Source of the DNA: Ariolimax columbianus
Lineage: Eukaryota > Mollusca > Gastropoda > Stylommatophora > Arionidae
Assembly: GCA_036924085.1 (NCBI GenBank)
Contig: JAVGWX010000018.1
Coordinates: 25,990,563-26,054,562, forward strand
DNA length: 64,000 bases
Direction of reading: 5' to 3'
Shown here: positions 10,130 through 20,095 of the stretch, piece by piece
Layout: the number at the start of each line of letters is the position of its first letter
Numbering within the stretch: the stretch's first letter is position 1
The notes under the pieces: model-generated
Databases searched by the model: none
Told to the model about the DNA's origin: nothing
What the model saw: only the letters and a program-made list of their open reading frames with translations
Made by a program: the position numbers and the translations under genes

Positions 10130-10485
10130 TCTGTCTTATAGTAGTTGTGTGCTCGCCAGTTTATGTTTACTTCGCTCCCTGCTACAAGATCCCAACGGAT
10201 GATCTGATGATCACTTGTGCCAAACAGTTCCCTAACGATAACGTTTTAAATCACATTTTTCTCCGTAGTAAATATTAGGTCGAGTATATTTTTAACCTCC
10301 GGTAGCTTCCTCTACGTGCTGGATAAAATGTCAGTTATGCACTTCGCAAAAGGATTTGACTCTACAAATATTTCTGCCATATCCCATTTTATTTCAGGAT
10401 AATTGAAATCCCCAATTAATAGTAATTTGCCGTGCACTAGCCTTTTTTATGTTACTAATTCTGAGACCCACATTTCAACTCAGTC
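10130..10485 (-). pseudogene. CR1 endonuclease domain fragment
   Basis: Minus-strand translation gives LLLIGDFNYPEIKWDMAEI near 10400-10430. About 65 residues later it gives ELFGTSDHQIIRWD near 10205-10245. GDFN and SDH are active-site blocks of apurinic-type LINE endonucleases. In-frame stops lie between them. This is the 5'-most recognisable part of the CR1; the N-terminal endonuclease half is missing. Confidence 0.85.
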
Positions 10486-10785
10486 TAGTTTTCCTGTGTT
10501 TGTTTTGGCCGCTGTTGACCAGGTGCAAGAGGCATATTCCATGATTGGTCTGATTGCACCAGTGTAGACTTGCTTGAAGATTTTTTTGTTGGCCTCCTCC
10601 TCACGATGTACCAGCTATTTTTTTTTTTTTATCACTGAGAGTCTTTTATGACCCTTGTTTGGATTTTCTCTATATTTCACTTCCAGATAAGTCTCGGGTC
10701 AAATGTGACTTCAAGGAATGTGGATGTGTCTAACTTGGGTATTTGTTGGTTTCCTAACTTTATTGTATTTTTTTTCTTTTTTAGG
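10486..10785 (-). mobile_element. I-group/Ingi-like LINE RT C-terminal fragment
   Basis: On the minus strand: LDTSTFLEVTFDPRLIWK (decayed YLGVTFD motif), a poly-A-like break, then IFKQVYTGAIRPIMEYASCTW and STAAKTN. The close analogue ILKKLYTGRVRPVLEYGIAAW is at 52200-52270 in the I-group LINE at 50022-53546. Position and strand suit it being the RT end of the element whose RNase H lies at 7404-6996 and 3743-3336. Confidence 0.75.
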
Positions 10786-10904
10786 GGAGAGTGACAAGCG
10801 AGTGGGGGAGGTTTTGGTGTGGTTTATTTTCAGGATACGACTAATAATATCGGTCAATGAAAGCAACAGTTCAATTTAATGGTAGCATAACATAACCATT
10901 TGAT

Positions 10905-11163
10905 ATTCTTTGTAATGTTGAGGCTGCATCTTGACCCCGACTCTGTCCGAATCTTCTTTGCACTGTTACTGAAGCATACATTTGATAACGCAAATGAGGG
11001 AATCTCCTTTCACACTAGGTCGCACGGTTGGCTGTTTAACCTTGCAAGAAAACTGAAGGACAAAAAGAAGACCAGGACGATATCCACCAGAGACTTGCTT
11101 TTCGCTGAGGATACTGCAATTGCTGCCCACAATCAACGGGAGCTTCAGAGTTTTATCTCGTGA
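10905..11163 (+). mobile_element. LINE-R RT fragment
   Basis: The frame holds IFFALLLKHTFDNANEGISF, then TRSHGWLFNLARKL and DLLFAEDTAIAAH. These match, block for block, the LINE-R copies on the minus strand at 54200-54350 and 24597-24800. FADD has become FAED, so motif C is damaged. It ends at 11163, where a different LINE begins. Confidence 0.8.
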
Positions 11164-11487
11164 TTGTTGACCAGAAGTAAGCGAGAGCTAGGAGCATTCA
11201 AGACTATGGCTGCTGTTAACTTGGTGTCGGTTATCGATTATGGACTGGGTGTCCTCAGACTATCAAAAGCACAGTTTGAAATGTTGGAACGCATCCAGAA
11301 TGGAGGTATGCGACTGGTTCTGGGTTGCACTAGAGACACCCCGATTGTGAAGATATGGTACATACTGAGATTGTTATCGGTGACATCCAGACTGGCGCAG
11401 GCCAACTCCTGTATGCGTGTCACCACAGACATATGGCACCCTCTGTACAGTAGGATCTCGGGCATCAAGGGATCAAGAATCAAGTGA
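11164..11487 (+). pseudogene. I-group LINE post-RT fragment (copy n2)
   Basis: The 107 open codons include GAFKTMAAVN, SVIDYGLGVLRLS and MLERIQNGGMRLVLGCTR. They are nearly collinear with 2400-2676 of copy n1, except that n2 lacks about 45 bases between MAA and VIDYG. No catalytic motif is in this piece. Confidence 0.85.
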
Positions 11488-11499
11488 GGGGCGTCATGG

Positions 11500-11880
11500 A
11501 TGGTACAGGCAGAGACAACAATCGGATATGTCAACCCATCTGAGACGTTAGCCAAGGGGGAAGAATGGACCCACATGGAAGATAGAATGACAGAGTACCA
11601 GAGTGTAATCATAAACATAAGCGAGGAATGCAGAGAATGGAATAACGGGAGAGTAGGGCAGGAGGGGAATCAGCTGGTAACTGAGAACACGCATGATAGT
11701 GATGCAGTTATATACACCGACAGATCGGTGCTTCGCAGCTGGACATCAGGCTGGGACTTCTCAGTTAGAGGACAGGTCGTTGTTGAGCAGTGTGTGGCAT
11801 ACATGTCAACAACCACCAGTTTGAGAATGGAGATGGAAGCAGTGACATCAGTGCTGAGATTATTTCTCAGACTTCTTTAA
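11500..11880 (+). pseudogene. I-group LINE RNase H, broken (copy n2)
   Basis: YTDRSV near residue 73 is the YTDGS block with Gly changed to Arg. MEMEAVTS near residue 110 carries the catalytic Glu. A frameshift after it moves the third Asp (VTDVQA, about 11896) out of frame. Copy n1 keeps YTDGS. Confidence 0.85.
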
Positions 11881-11934
11881 CAAGGGCATTCATCGTGACA
11901 GACGTGCAAGCCGTACTTCAGAAGGCACAGAAGG

Positions 11935-12120
11935 ATGAGTGAGGTACGAGTTGAGTCCTCAAACCTCCACGAATTGACATGGATCTACTGTCTTGATCTT
12001 GCTAGAGTGCAAGGCAACGAACGAGCTGACATCTTGGCTTCACAAGCTCCCATCATGGGCACGTTAGTGATTTACAGGAATGCCATTTTAAAATCAATCA
12101 ATGACCGTCTGTTAGATTAG
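11935..12120 (+). pseudogene. I-group LINE RNase H C-terminal fragment
   Basis: The 61 codons contain ARVQGNERADILASQAPI, the C-terminal RNase H block, followed by a YRNAILKSINDRLLD segment. The equivalent at 13223-13576 reads DKGDIVKVIKDHLLE. The TAG at the end interrupts a frame that continues in degenerate form. Confidence 0.8.
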
Positions 12121-12439
12121 GACACTGCAATAGATGAAGCAGCAATCCATAGAATGCAAAGTTTCGACATTAAACGAGGTTCGAGCGGAGTAGAGCGCAT
12201 GAGAGGACGCAGCAAGAGAGTCGGTGAGGGATATAATTCGAACTCACAGATGAGTAACTATAGACATTGTATCAACTGCAATTTGGTGTTCGCATGGTTT
12301 AGCCAACAACATAATGCATAATCCCAACTCCGGGGAATGATGTCTCGCAAATGACAAAGAGGTTTAAAGTGTAAATGTGACTAATACAGCAAATCAAAGA
12401 CGTTTACGCTGCAGTTTGTAGGGCACTGATAAGGAATAG

Positions 12440-12679
12440 GATAAGTGTATCAATGTTGGTGGAGATAAGTGTATCAATGTTGGTGGAGATAAGTGTATCA
12501 ATGTTGGTGGAGATAAGTGTATCAATGTTGGTGGAGATAAGTGTATCAATGTTGGTGGAGATAAGTGTATCAATGTTGGTGGAGATAAGTGTATCAATGT
12601 TGGTGGAGATAAGTGTATCAATGTTGGTGGAGATAAGTGTATCAATGTTGGTGGAGATAAGTGTATCAATGTTGGTGGA
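12440..12679. repeat. 24-bp minisatellite, 10 perfect copies
   Basis: GATAAGTGTATCAATGTTGG plus TGGA repeats ten times with no base change. The period is a multiple of three, so it creates open frames on both strands (MLVEISVS on plus, LIHLSPPT on minus) that are not genes. Perfect identity suggests recent expansion. Confidence 0.97.
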
Positions 12680-13200
12680 GAATAGGGGGAGAAATGAGGG
12701 ACAATGTCAGTGCTATAATACTTTGTTTGTGTTCAAGTTCGCATCTCGTTTAGTGCTTTGAATAGCTCTAGAGAAGTCATCAATCAGCAACATGTTTAAT
12801 GGGAGAGAACAATATTAGGACAATAAAACAGGAAAAAGTTCCAGGAGATCGTAGATCATTCAGGAAAGGTGTGGGAGCATGTCCAGGTGGCAGTGAAAAA
12901 GGCTAATGCTATGATGGGCATGATAAAAAGAAACATTTCACATAAGAGCAAGGAAGTGATAGTAAAACTATATAAATCATTGGTGAGACCTAAATTAGAG
13001 TAGTGTGTTCAGGTGTGGAGTCCATATCATAGAGTTGATATAAACATGCTAGAAAGGATACAAAGAAGAGCTAGACAAATGATCGCGGTTTCAGAATTAT
13101 AGTTATCCGGATAGACTAAAAAAACTGGTCTTCAGTGTCTCGCACAAAGAAGAATTCGAGGTGGCTTAATACAAGTATATACATTAATCAATGGAAACGA

Positions 13201-13590
13201 AACCTCAAAACTCCAGGGGCTGGTGTGGATCTCCTGTCCTGGTCATGCTGGGGTTCCGGGCAACGAGCGAGCTGATTTTTTGGCGTCACACGCACCCATA
13301 ACAGGCACAGTGGACATGGATAAAGGTGACATAGTGAAGGTTATCAAGGACCACCTGCTGGAAAACGACACTGCTTTGGATGAGTCTGCAAGGCACAGGC
13401 TGTGGCACTTTGGAATCACATTAGGATTCAGTGGATCAGAGAATCTGAGAGGACGAAACAGGAAGGTGTACAACCAACAGGCTACAGGCACCATCAGCAT
13501 CCACACTTTGCGGCATCTGCTGAGAGAGACTGAGCACCTATGGGTATGCCCGGAGTGCAGTAAAGTCGACTCCTAGTACAGAGCAGAACA
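13201..13590 (+). mobile_element. 5'-truncated I-group LINE inserted in CR1 (copy n3)
   Basis: Duplications GGAAACGA at 13193-13200 and 13591-13598 flank a 390-bp insert. Removing one copy restores the CR1 reading (NGNDKLDY). The insert encodes only the RNase H C-terminus and a zinc-knuckle-like end. It is the n family, so that family was active after this CR1. Confidence 0.88.
13223..13576 (+). pseudogene. RNase H C-terminus with zinc-knuckle-like tail
   Basis: CPGHAGVPGNERADFLASHA (residues 5-24) is the final RNase H block. WHFGITLGFSG and a TEHLWVCPECSK tail follow, where C..C resembles the knuckle at the end of these LINE proteins. No stop lies inside, but the 5' truncation removes the catalytic residues, so it cannot act. 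Confidence 0.88.
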
Positions 13591-14250
13591 GGAAACGATA
13601 AATTAGACTATACCAAGTATTTCAAAGTACGTCTGGCTACAAGAACAAGAGGGCACAGTTTCAAATTATTTAAAGACAAGTCCAGATTAGATATTAGGAA
13701 ATATTTTTTTCAAGTCACAGAGTGGTGAATTCTTGGAATGTCAGCTAATGCATTCAAAGGAAACTCACAGCATTTTCAGTGTCCATGGAGTTTTAAAAAA
13801 AAAACTAGTTGTATACAGATTCTGAAAAGCCTTCTAAGACAGATTAATGAAGTTAAGTTAAGTTATGTTAATCCTTCATCAGGAAAAGAAAAAACGGTGG
13901 TCATACATTGGACATGTTCTTAGAATGGACAGCAACAGACCAGACTCCCTCTGCTAGCGTTTATGTGGTCACCATCTGGTAGCAGGAAAGGAGGCTGTTT
14001 GCGAATGTCCACAATGAGTAGGTTACTCTTTTGTGCGTTATGAAAAGGGCGTTAAGTGATAGGTTGCAGTAGCTTTCCTTACATCCCGAGCGTGCTGATG
14101 AAGGTGGACCGGTGTCCTCCAGGCGGTTGTGCTATGCTTGGCTTCATCTGCGTATCGCTCACCACTACGGGGATCACGTCGAACCTCACCTTGTAAGCCG
14201 GGCTGTTATCCTCGACAACAGCCCGTTTCCAGGACGACCAACGAGAAGGT

Positions 14251-14680
14251 CAGGTGACGGTCTTGGCCATTATATTTCTCCTGGCCCTGGCTAACATTGT
14301 TTGATCAGTGTGTTTTGTCTGACCAGACGTTAGCCTCACCGTCCCGTCAGGTGAGGGTCCTGGCCATTATATTTCTCCTGACCCTGGCTAACATTGTCTG
14401 ATCAGTGTGTTTTGCCTGACCAGACGTTATCCTCACCGTCCCGACAGGTGAGGATCTTGGCCAGACGTTAACCTCACCGTCCCGTCAGGTGAGGGTCCTG
14501 GCCAGTATATTTCTCCTGACCCTGGCTAACATTGTTTGATCAGTGTGTGTTGCCTGATCAGACGTTAGCCTCACCGTCCCGTCAGGTGAAGGTCCTGGCC
14601 AGTATATTTCTCCTGACCCTGACTAACATTGTCTGATCAGTGTGTTTTGCCTGACCAGACGTTAGCCTCACCGTCCCAGG
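14251..14680. repeat. 97-bp tandem repeat, five units
   Basis: Units begin CAGGTGA.GGTC.TGGCC at 14251, 14348, 14445, 14486 and 14583. Four are about 97 bp; the third is cut to 41 bp by an internal deletion. Each full unit contains a TCTGATCAGTGTGTTTTGCC-like stretch with a TGATCA palindrome. No protein frame persists across units. Confidence 0.9.
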
Positions 14681-14827
14681 AAGAGATGTAGGACGAAAGA
14701 AACTCTCCGCAGAACAATCGTCAGAGGGCCTCTACTATGTGCTTGAACAACATTCATGAACTGAAAAGATGGGCAACAACTTTGGGGATCGTTCCCACAC
14801 GACACCGCGCACGTCAAGGGAAGAAGT

Positions 14828-14867
14828 GGGGGGTGGGGGGGGGGGGAATGGGGATGGGGGGGGGGGT
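14828..14867. repeat. poly-G tract
   Basis: Nearly pure G over 40 bases with a few T and A interruptions. Potentially quadruplex-forming; length is uncertain in any assembly. Confidence 0.9.
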
Positions 14868-15225
14868 TGGTTTATTTAATATTTATTGTGACGAAGTGTG
14901 ACAAGGTCAAGAGGTAGGGGTTAGTATATGGATTTTGTAACGCAGTATGACGAGAGGAATTGTAGAGGAAATTACTGAATTTGTGAAATTGCGAATGACC
15001 CCTCACCCTCCCCCCTTTATACCCTTTATAAATGTTTGTTGAAAGTGTTGTTTGTCTGTTTCTGTAAACAAATCCAAACAACTTTCTCAGCCTTTTAAAC
15101 AGTTCATTTTGTTTTCATTTTTGTATATGGTTTACAGTACAGCTGACCAGCGTAGTTAAGAGGGTATGAGAACACGAATTGGTCAAAATCCTATTTCCTG
15201 GAGTTTGCGTGTTATATTGTAAACA

Positions 15226-15590
15226 GGGATCAAGATGCTCAGCAGCGCATGAGCTGCAGTGGTCAGCGACCCATAGCTGACTGCTAGCGTCAGGGCCAGC
15301 GAACCAAAGCTGCCAAGACCCTTCTACACCTCCACGCGGTGATCCTGGATAACAGGCTGCAGCAGGGCAGACTGGCTAAGGACGAGGGATCGAAGAGGGA
15401 ATGCTAACCTGGTACTCAAAAAATGCTTGCTGAAGTCGGATGTGTCGGACCGAAAGGTGCAAATATCGCAGTCAAGCTGTAAACGACGACACAGCGCATT
15501 CCGTTCTCTGGACTATATTCTGCCACTTAAGCTTTTTCAGGGTTTGGTAGTGGGAGATTGAGAACGAACGAAGCCAAGCTAAGCCAAGCC
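15226..15590 (+). mobile_element. SINE-A copy 2 (365 bp)
   Basis: Flanked by exact ATATTGTAAACA at 15214-15225 and 15591-15602. It begins GGGATCAAGATG and ends GAACGAACGAAGCCAAGC. The body is close to the other full copies (8087, 34290, 40011). The intact duplications point to a fairly young insertion. Confidence 0.93.
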
Positions 15591-15602
15591 ATATTGTAAA
15601 CA

Positions 15603-17699
15603 TATCAATTGTTGTTGTTGTTACGGATCCAGCAGCATCTGGGCTCTCGTCCTTCGACCAATGCTATGTAACGGAATCTGTACGTGTTTATCAGTTGTCA
15701 TTGTCTAGTGGCATACAAAGTGTTCCATTTATCTGGTTTCAAAGGACTAAGCATTTTGCTAACATCATTGAGCTCTGAGCGATCAAATAGATGATCAGTT
15801 TATAGCTAACACTTCCTGCGGCGATGGAGTTCATTTTGTGTTACTAATGAAAACAATAACTGAGGAAGTACGGAAGCCTGCACTGGTCAAAGGCAGCTTG
15901 TTTGTAGTGTTCCTATTTTGTACACAATGACCAAATAACTCTACATCCACGATAGTTCATTTTGTATCGACTTGCAACATGTTAATGCCGGTAACAACAA
16001 TAATTTTTATTTCAATGAGCGAAAGCATGTAATTGTTTAAGTTAGTGTGGCGTTGTGTGGGTGACGATGTGTGGGTGACGATGTGGGGCTGGGTGGCAAT
16101 GGGTTGGTGGCGATGTGTGGATTGTGATCTGTGGGTGACGATGTGTGAGTGGCAATGTGTGAGGGGCAATGTGTGAGTGGCGATGTTGGGGTGGCGATGT
16201 GTGGGTGGGTAGCGATGTGTGGTTGGTGATGTGTGGGTCACGATCGATGTGTGGCTGGTGATATGTGGGTGGTGATGTGTTGGTCACGATGTGTGGGTCA
16301 CGATCGATGTGTGGGTCACGATGCGTTGGTGGCGATATGTGAGTGGCGATGTGTGGGTGGCGATGTGTGGGTCACAATGTGTTGGTGGGGATTTGTGGGT
16401 GGCGTGATGTGTGGGTCACGATCGATGTGTGGGTAGTGATGTGTGGGTGGTGATGTGTGGGTCACGATGTGTGGGTGGCGATGTGTGGGTCACGATGTGT
16501 TGGTGGCGATGTGTGCGTGGCGATGTGTGCGTGGCGATGTGTGGGTCACGATGCGTTGGTGGCGATATGTGAGTGGCGATGTGTGGGTGGCGATGTGTGA
16601 GTTAAGATCGATGTGTGGGTCACAATGTGTGAATGGCGATGTGTGGGTGGCGATGTGTGGGTCACAATGTGTTGGTGGCGATTTGTGGGTGGCGTGATGT
16701 GGGTCACGATGTGTTGGTGGCGATGTGTCGGTGGCGATGTGTGGGTCACGATGTGTTGGTAGCGATCGATGTGTGGGTGGCGATGTGTGAGTGGCGATGT
16801 GTGTGTAAGAACATTTTGTGTGTATGAGTTTGCAGCTATACAAGACTGTTTGAATCCCTGAATTGGCCCAAATCAACTCGTTTTTTGTGCCCTACTGCCA
16901 AAATATTGAAATTTTTCATGGTTCATTGATTTTTTTGTTTAAATAAAAAATAACGTTAGTCCCAGATAAGTGGGAGACAATGCTGTCATGACACTTTGCT
17001 GTACTAAAAGCTAATAACACCTCAAAAACAGCAACCATATACTAATATCAGAATCCTTACAGTAATGAACAAAGTATGGAAACCTGTACTGGTTAAAATC
17101 AACTTGTTTTCGAAGTTTTGGTGACAATAACTGTACTATAAACTAACATTAATTCTCTAGTAATATAATGGGTTATATAAGTTTATTTTTTGTATAAACT
17201 CATAGAATAGATGACACACACACACCAAGAAAGTATGGAAGCCATTTCTGTTGAAAAGTCAACTTGTTTTCATAGTCTTTATGGTATTACACTAACAGTA
17301 ATTCAACGCTTACATCGTGGATTAAAAAAAGGTAATCTTTTTAATAAACTCATAACACAAAAATCAAGAAAGTATGGAGACCTGTTCTGGTTAAAGTTAA
17401 ACTTGTTACAGTTTGCACACTAATGTTTGCTTGAACTTTACAACAATGCTACAAGTTCTCGTCAAGAACGTATAGGTGCTGAGGTATCATTGTTTTCCGA
17501 AGACTTAGAGTCAGTGTTTGCTTGACTGTAAGATGAGGATATCTGCCATTCCTCTGTACTTTCCTCAGAAAATGAAGTGGCCTTGTGTCTAGGGCGGCCA
17601 CTAATCGCCTTTCTTCGCTTCTGAAGTAGATTCTGAAGTGAAGAGATAAAAATACACACAAATAAAATATTTACACCGACAACAGCATTGAATATGTGC
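15603..17699. repeat. Dispersed degenerate direct repeat around a G/T-rich satellite
   Basis: A motif like AAGTATGGARRCCTG..CTGGTTAAA..CAACTTGTTTT occurs near 15866, 17068, 17232 and 17369. These are remnants of a larger tandem array interrupted by the short-period satellite at 16045-16805. No gene is recognised; the small open frames at 17211 and 17449 have no family motif. Confidence 0.6.
16045..16805. repeat. Short-period G/T-rich satellite
   Basis: Variants of GATGTGTGGGTCAC and GATGTGTGGGTGGC alternate irregularly over about 760 bases. Periods of 12 and 15 mix. Long frames on both strands (VGHDVLVAMCGW on plus, HIATHTSPPTHR on minus) come from the repeat and are not genes. Confidence 0.93.
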
Positions 17700-17705
17700 T
17701 GAACT

Positions 17706-18168
17706 CTTTTTCTTCTTCTTCTTCTTCTTCTTCTTCTTCTTCTTCTTCTTCTTCTTCTAATTCTTCTTCTTCTTCTTCTTCTTCTTCTTCTTCTTCTTCT
17801 TCTTCTTCTTCTTCTTCTTCTTCTTCTTCATTCGTTCATTCTCAAACTCGCACTACAAAGCCTTAAAAATGACTTAGCATGTAGGCTACAGAACAGAATG
17901 TGTTGTGTCTTATTTTACAGCTTGACTACGATATTTGCACCTTTCGGTCCGACACATCCGACTTCAGCATGACATTTTTGGGCACTGGGTTAGCCTTCCC
18001 TTTTTGATACCTTCTCCTTTTAGCTAGTCTGTGTCCTGCTTTTTGTCCAGGATCATCACATGGATGTGTAGAAGGGTCTTGACAGCTCTGGGCCTCTGGC
18101 CCTGACGCCAGCAGTCAGATTTAGGCCCCTGCCCGCTGCAGCTCATGCACTGCTCAGCGTCTTTATCG
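17706..18168 (-). mobile_element. SINE-A copy 3 with long (TTC)n tail
   Basis: The body (about 17831-18168) follows a 125-bp (TTC)n run, which is the element's (GAA)n 3' tail read on the other strand. TGAACT at 17700-17705 and 18169-18174 is a possible short target duplication. The copy is more diverged than 15226 or 40011. The long GAA tail links SINE-A to the GAA-tailed I-group LINEs. Confidence 0.85.
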
Positions 18169-18192
18169 TGAACTGATTTAAATGCTACGATT

Positions 18193-18452
18193 TTTTTAAA
18201 TTTGTGTGTATGTGTGTTCGCCTTATTTTTCTAATCCCCAAGGCAGTGTACGTTGCACTGTGTTTTTATTTTGCGCCTGTCGGCCCAGTGCATCTGACTT
18301 CAGCATGCATTTTATGTAAGGGTCTGCTTCCTCCTGCATTTTTCTAAGGGTTTGCTTCCCCGGGGTAACGGCCGGTGCTGTGATGGGGATCGAACCCAGC
18401 ACCTTCGGATTGTGAGCCATGTCACTTAACCACTAGGCCACGCCGTCCCCAT
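18193..18452 (-). mobile_element. tRNA-headed SINE-B copy 1
   Basis: Exact 11-bp duplications ATGCTACGATT (18182-18192, 18453-18463). In element orientation it starts GGGACGGCGTGGCCTAGTGG (A box region), then has GGTTCGATCCCC (B box). The body mentions ..GCAGGAGGAAGCAG.. and the tail is A-rich. It is a pol III-type SINE, not a tRNA gene. Confidence 0.93.
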
Positions 18453-18499
18453 ATGCTACGATTGGAGCAAAGAGTAATCAGGGTTAGGTAAAACATACT

Positions 18500-18651
18500 T
18501 CTTCGTTCGTTCTCAATCTCTCGTTACCAAGCCCTGTACAGGGCTTTGGAAGTAGCAGGACGTAGTCCGGAGAACGGAATGCGTTGTGTCGCTAGTTTAC
18601 AGCTTGACTGCGATATTTGCACCTTTTGGTCCGACACATCCGTCTTTGGCA
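18500..18651 (-). mobile_element. SINE-A copy 4, 5'-truncated (152 bp)
   Basis: Only the 3' half is present. The flanks GGTAAAACATACT (18487-18499) and GGTGAAACATACT (18652-18664) differ at one base and form the duplication. The tail here is ACGAACGAAGAAG type. Truncation from the 5' end is what LINE-driven insertion produces. Confidence 0.88.
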
Positions 18652-18937
18652 GGTGAAACATACTGATCAACATGCCACCTCATCTGCCCGTTATTGCTCC
18701 TGGAAACAGGCTGTATTACAGCAGCCTAGCAAACGAGGTGTTGATCGACACTGTGGTTCCAAGGGTGGTGAGCTTACCCAAGTGCCTTGCATGGCGCTAC
18801 AGACAGAATTGCCCTGTCCACGTTCTAAAGTACACCTCGAGATTCAGGAAGAGCCACTGTCACCCACTACTTAATAAATGTCACCAAGAGGCAACCCAAT
18901 ACGAAATGCTTCGAAGAACCACATTTACAATGGTTAG

Positions 18938-19192
18938 GAGACGGCGTGGGCTAGCGGTTAAGGGACACGGATCCCAACCCGAAGGTGCTGGGTTCGATCC
19001 CCATCACAGCACCGGCCGTTACTCCGGGGAAGAAACCCTTAGAAAATGCAGGAGGAAGCAGACCTTTACATGAAATGCATGCTGAATTCGGATGCTACGG
19101 GGCCAACAGGCGCAAAATAAAAATCACAGTGCAACGCACACCACCTTGGGGTTTAGAGAAATAAGACGAACGCAAAACACGAAATCAATCTG
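18938..19192 (+). mobile_element. tRNA-headed SINE-B copy 2
   Basis: Head GGCGTGGGCTAGCGGTTAAG with a following GGTTCGATCCCC gives A and B boxes of a tRNA-derived promoter. CAATGGTT recurs at 18928-18935 and 19193-19200 as a probable duplication. The end reads AAATAAGACGAACGC, again with the ACGAACG motif. Confidence 0.9.
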
Positions 19193-19438
19193 CAATGGTT
19201 GGAAATGAAAAACAATCCAAATACTGTTAGGAGCCAGGTAAAACAAAAATCTAGGAGTCATATATACTCTGTACTTTCCAGTGGTATTTTCTTTATTAGA
19301 GACTATCCATCATTCCCTTCCATTGAACAGGACATGCTCTATGTAACTCCTATCAAAAATACAACAGTTTAATCGAAAGACAACGTCGCGTTTTTTTTTC
19401 GCCAAGGACGATAATGCAGGGTGTAGGTATGACCTTAC

Positions 19439-19576
19439 CTTCCACTGTTGTTTCTTTGCTTCTGTCCCTTTGTGCTTCTCTCTAATCAGAAGGTAGACCA
19501 GTCCGCCAAGGAAAGAAGCAAACACGAATGCGCTTAATCCAAACAGGAAGTAGTGAACAGGCGTAAATGGGGTCAT
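19439..19576 (-). CDS. Candidate host exon: small single-pass membrane protein N-terminus
   Basis: A minus-strand ATG at 19576 sits in GGCCATGA. It opens 46 codons that end exactly at an AAG|GTAAGG splice donor (intron side 19438-19433). A TCTTCCTAATAG acceptor-like site lies 8 bases upstream of the ATG. The peptide starts MTPFTPVHYFLFG and has one clear hydrophobic helix (about residues 7-31: YFLFGLSAFVFASFLGGLVY). A basic, glutamine-rich segment (REKHKGTEAKKQQWK) follows. I do not recognise the family. No neighbouring exon was found, and a chance frame is possible. Unlike most frames here it is not repeat-derived. Confidence 0.4.
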
Positions 19577-19736
19577 GGCCGATGCTATTAGGAAGATAAG
19601 AAATGGCGAACGCGTGTTTTAGGTTGCTCTTATGAGGAAGATAAGTCATTTTTTTGCATAATTATACGATTTTTACTATACATAATCCATGATACCCATT
19701 ATATTCCCATTGGAGGAGTGGCAATGTATGACTTCA

Positions 19737-20095
19737 GATGGCTTGGCTTGGTTTCGTTCGTTCTCAATCTCCCGCTTCCAAACGCTAAAATGGCTTAAAG
19801 AGCAGAATGTAGTCCAGAGAACGGAATGCGTTGTGTCGTAGTTTACAGATTGACTGCGATATATGCACCATTCGGTCCGACACATCCGACTTCAGCTAAC
19901 ATTTTTTGAGTACCGGGTTAGCATTCGCTCTTCGATCCCTTCTCCTTAGCCAGTCTGCCCTGCTGCAGCCTGTTATCCAGGACCACCGCGTGGAGGTGTA
20001 GAATGGTCTTGGCAGCTCAGGTTCGCTGGCCCTGACGCTAGCAGTAAGCCATGGGTCGATGACCACTGCAGCTCATGCGCTGCTCAGCATATTGA
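19737..20095 (-). mobile_element. SINE-A copy 5
   Basis: A complete body from GGCTTGGCTTGGTTTCG (the GCCAA tail) to CTCAGCATATTGATC (the head). No clean target duplication was found. It lies directly before a LINE RT fragment that starts within bases of its right end, so it may sit inside that LINE. Confidence 0.88.

Larger units (their letters stand above)
7405..10485 (-). mobile_element. CR1-type LINE, decayed, with two SINEs inside
   Basis: The 3' end at about 7405 carries the TTAAG-like tail and the CCAGTATAAA..GTTAAG end shared with CR1 copies at 21478-22676 and 61286-61855. Minus-strand reading upstream gives the RT C-terminus (7749-7946), a FADDTK motif C (about 8660), an LYLDI motif A remnant, a VPRDWKDAG start (about 9180), and endonuclease blocks SDHQIIRWD and GDFNYPEIKWD (10210-10420). 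A SINE-A (8087-8446) and a SINE-C (9611-9830) interrupt it, each with its own target duplication. Numerous stops make it dead. Confidence 0.9.
11164..12330 (+). mobile_element. I-group LINE remnant, copy n2
   Basis: Same family as the element at 1500-3335. RT thumb sequence RIQNGGMRLVLGCTRDTP at 11293-11345 is followed by RNase H (YTDRSV, MEMEAV) and GNERADILAS (about 12010-12045). The rest is a degenerate C-terminus to about 12300. The 5' end is cut at the LINE-R fragment. All frames are broken. Confidence 0.85.
12790..13870 (+). mobile_element. CR1-type LINE 3' portion, interrupted
   Basis: The left part (12790-13200) reads through the CR1 block IVKLYKSLVRPKLE and the MLERIQRRA block. The right part (13591-13870) gives the LDYTKYFKV and RLDIRKYFF C-terminus and ends with AAGTTAAGTTAAGTT. 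Between them is a foreign RNase H LINE fragment. Base identity with the copy at 22000-22676 is obvious by eye. Confidence 0.9.

Noticed and set aside
12440..12679. CRISPR array
   Set aside because: Direct 24-bp repeats without spacers in animal DNA; a minisatellite.
12394..12761. LIHLSPPT and MLVEISVS frames
   Set aside because: Ten identical 24-bp units; frames on both strands.
18672..19073. 133-codon frame MPPHLPVIAPG..
   Set aside because: Runs into SINE-B at 18938; the first 85 codons match nothing I know and no splice structure is convincing.
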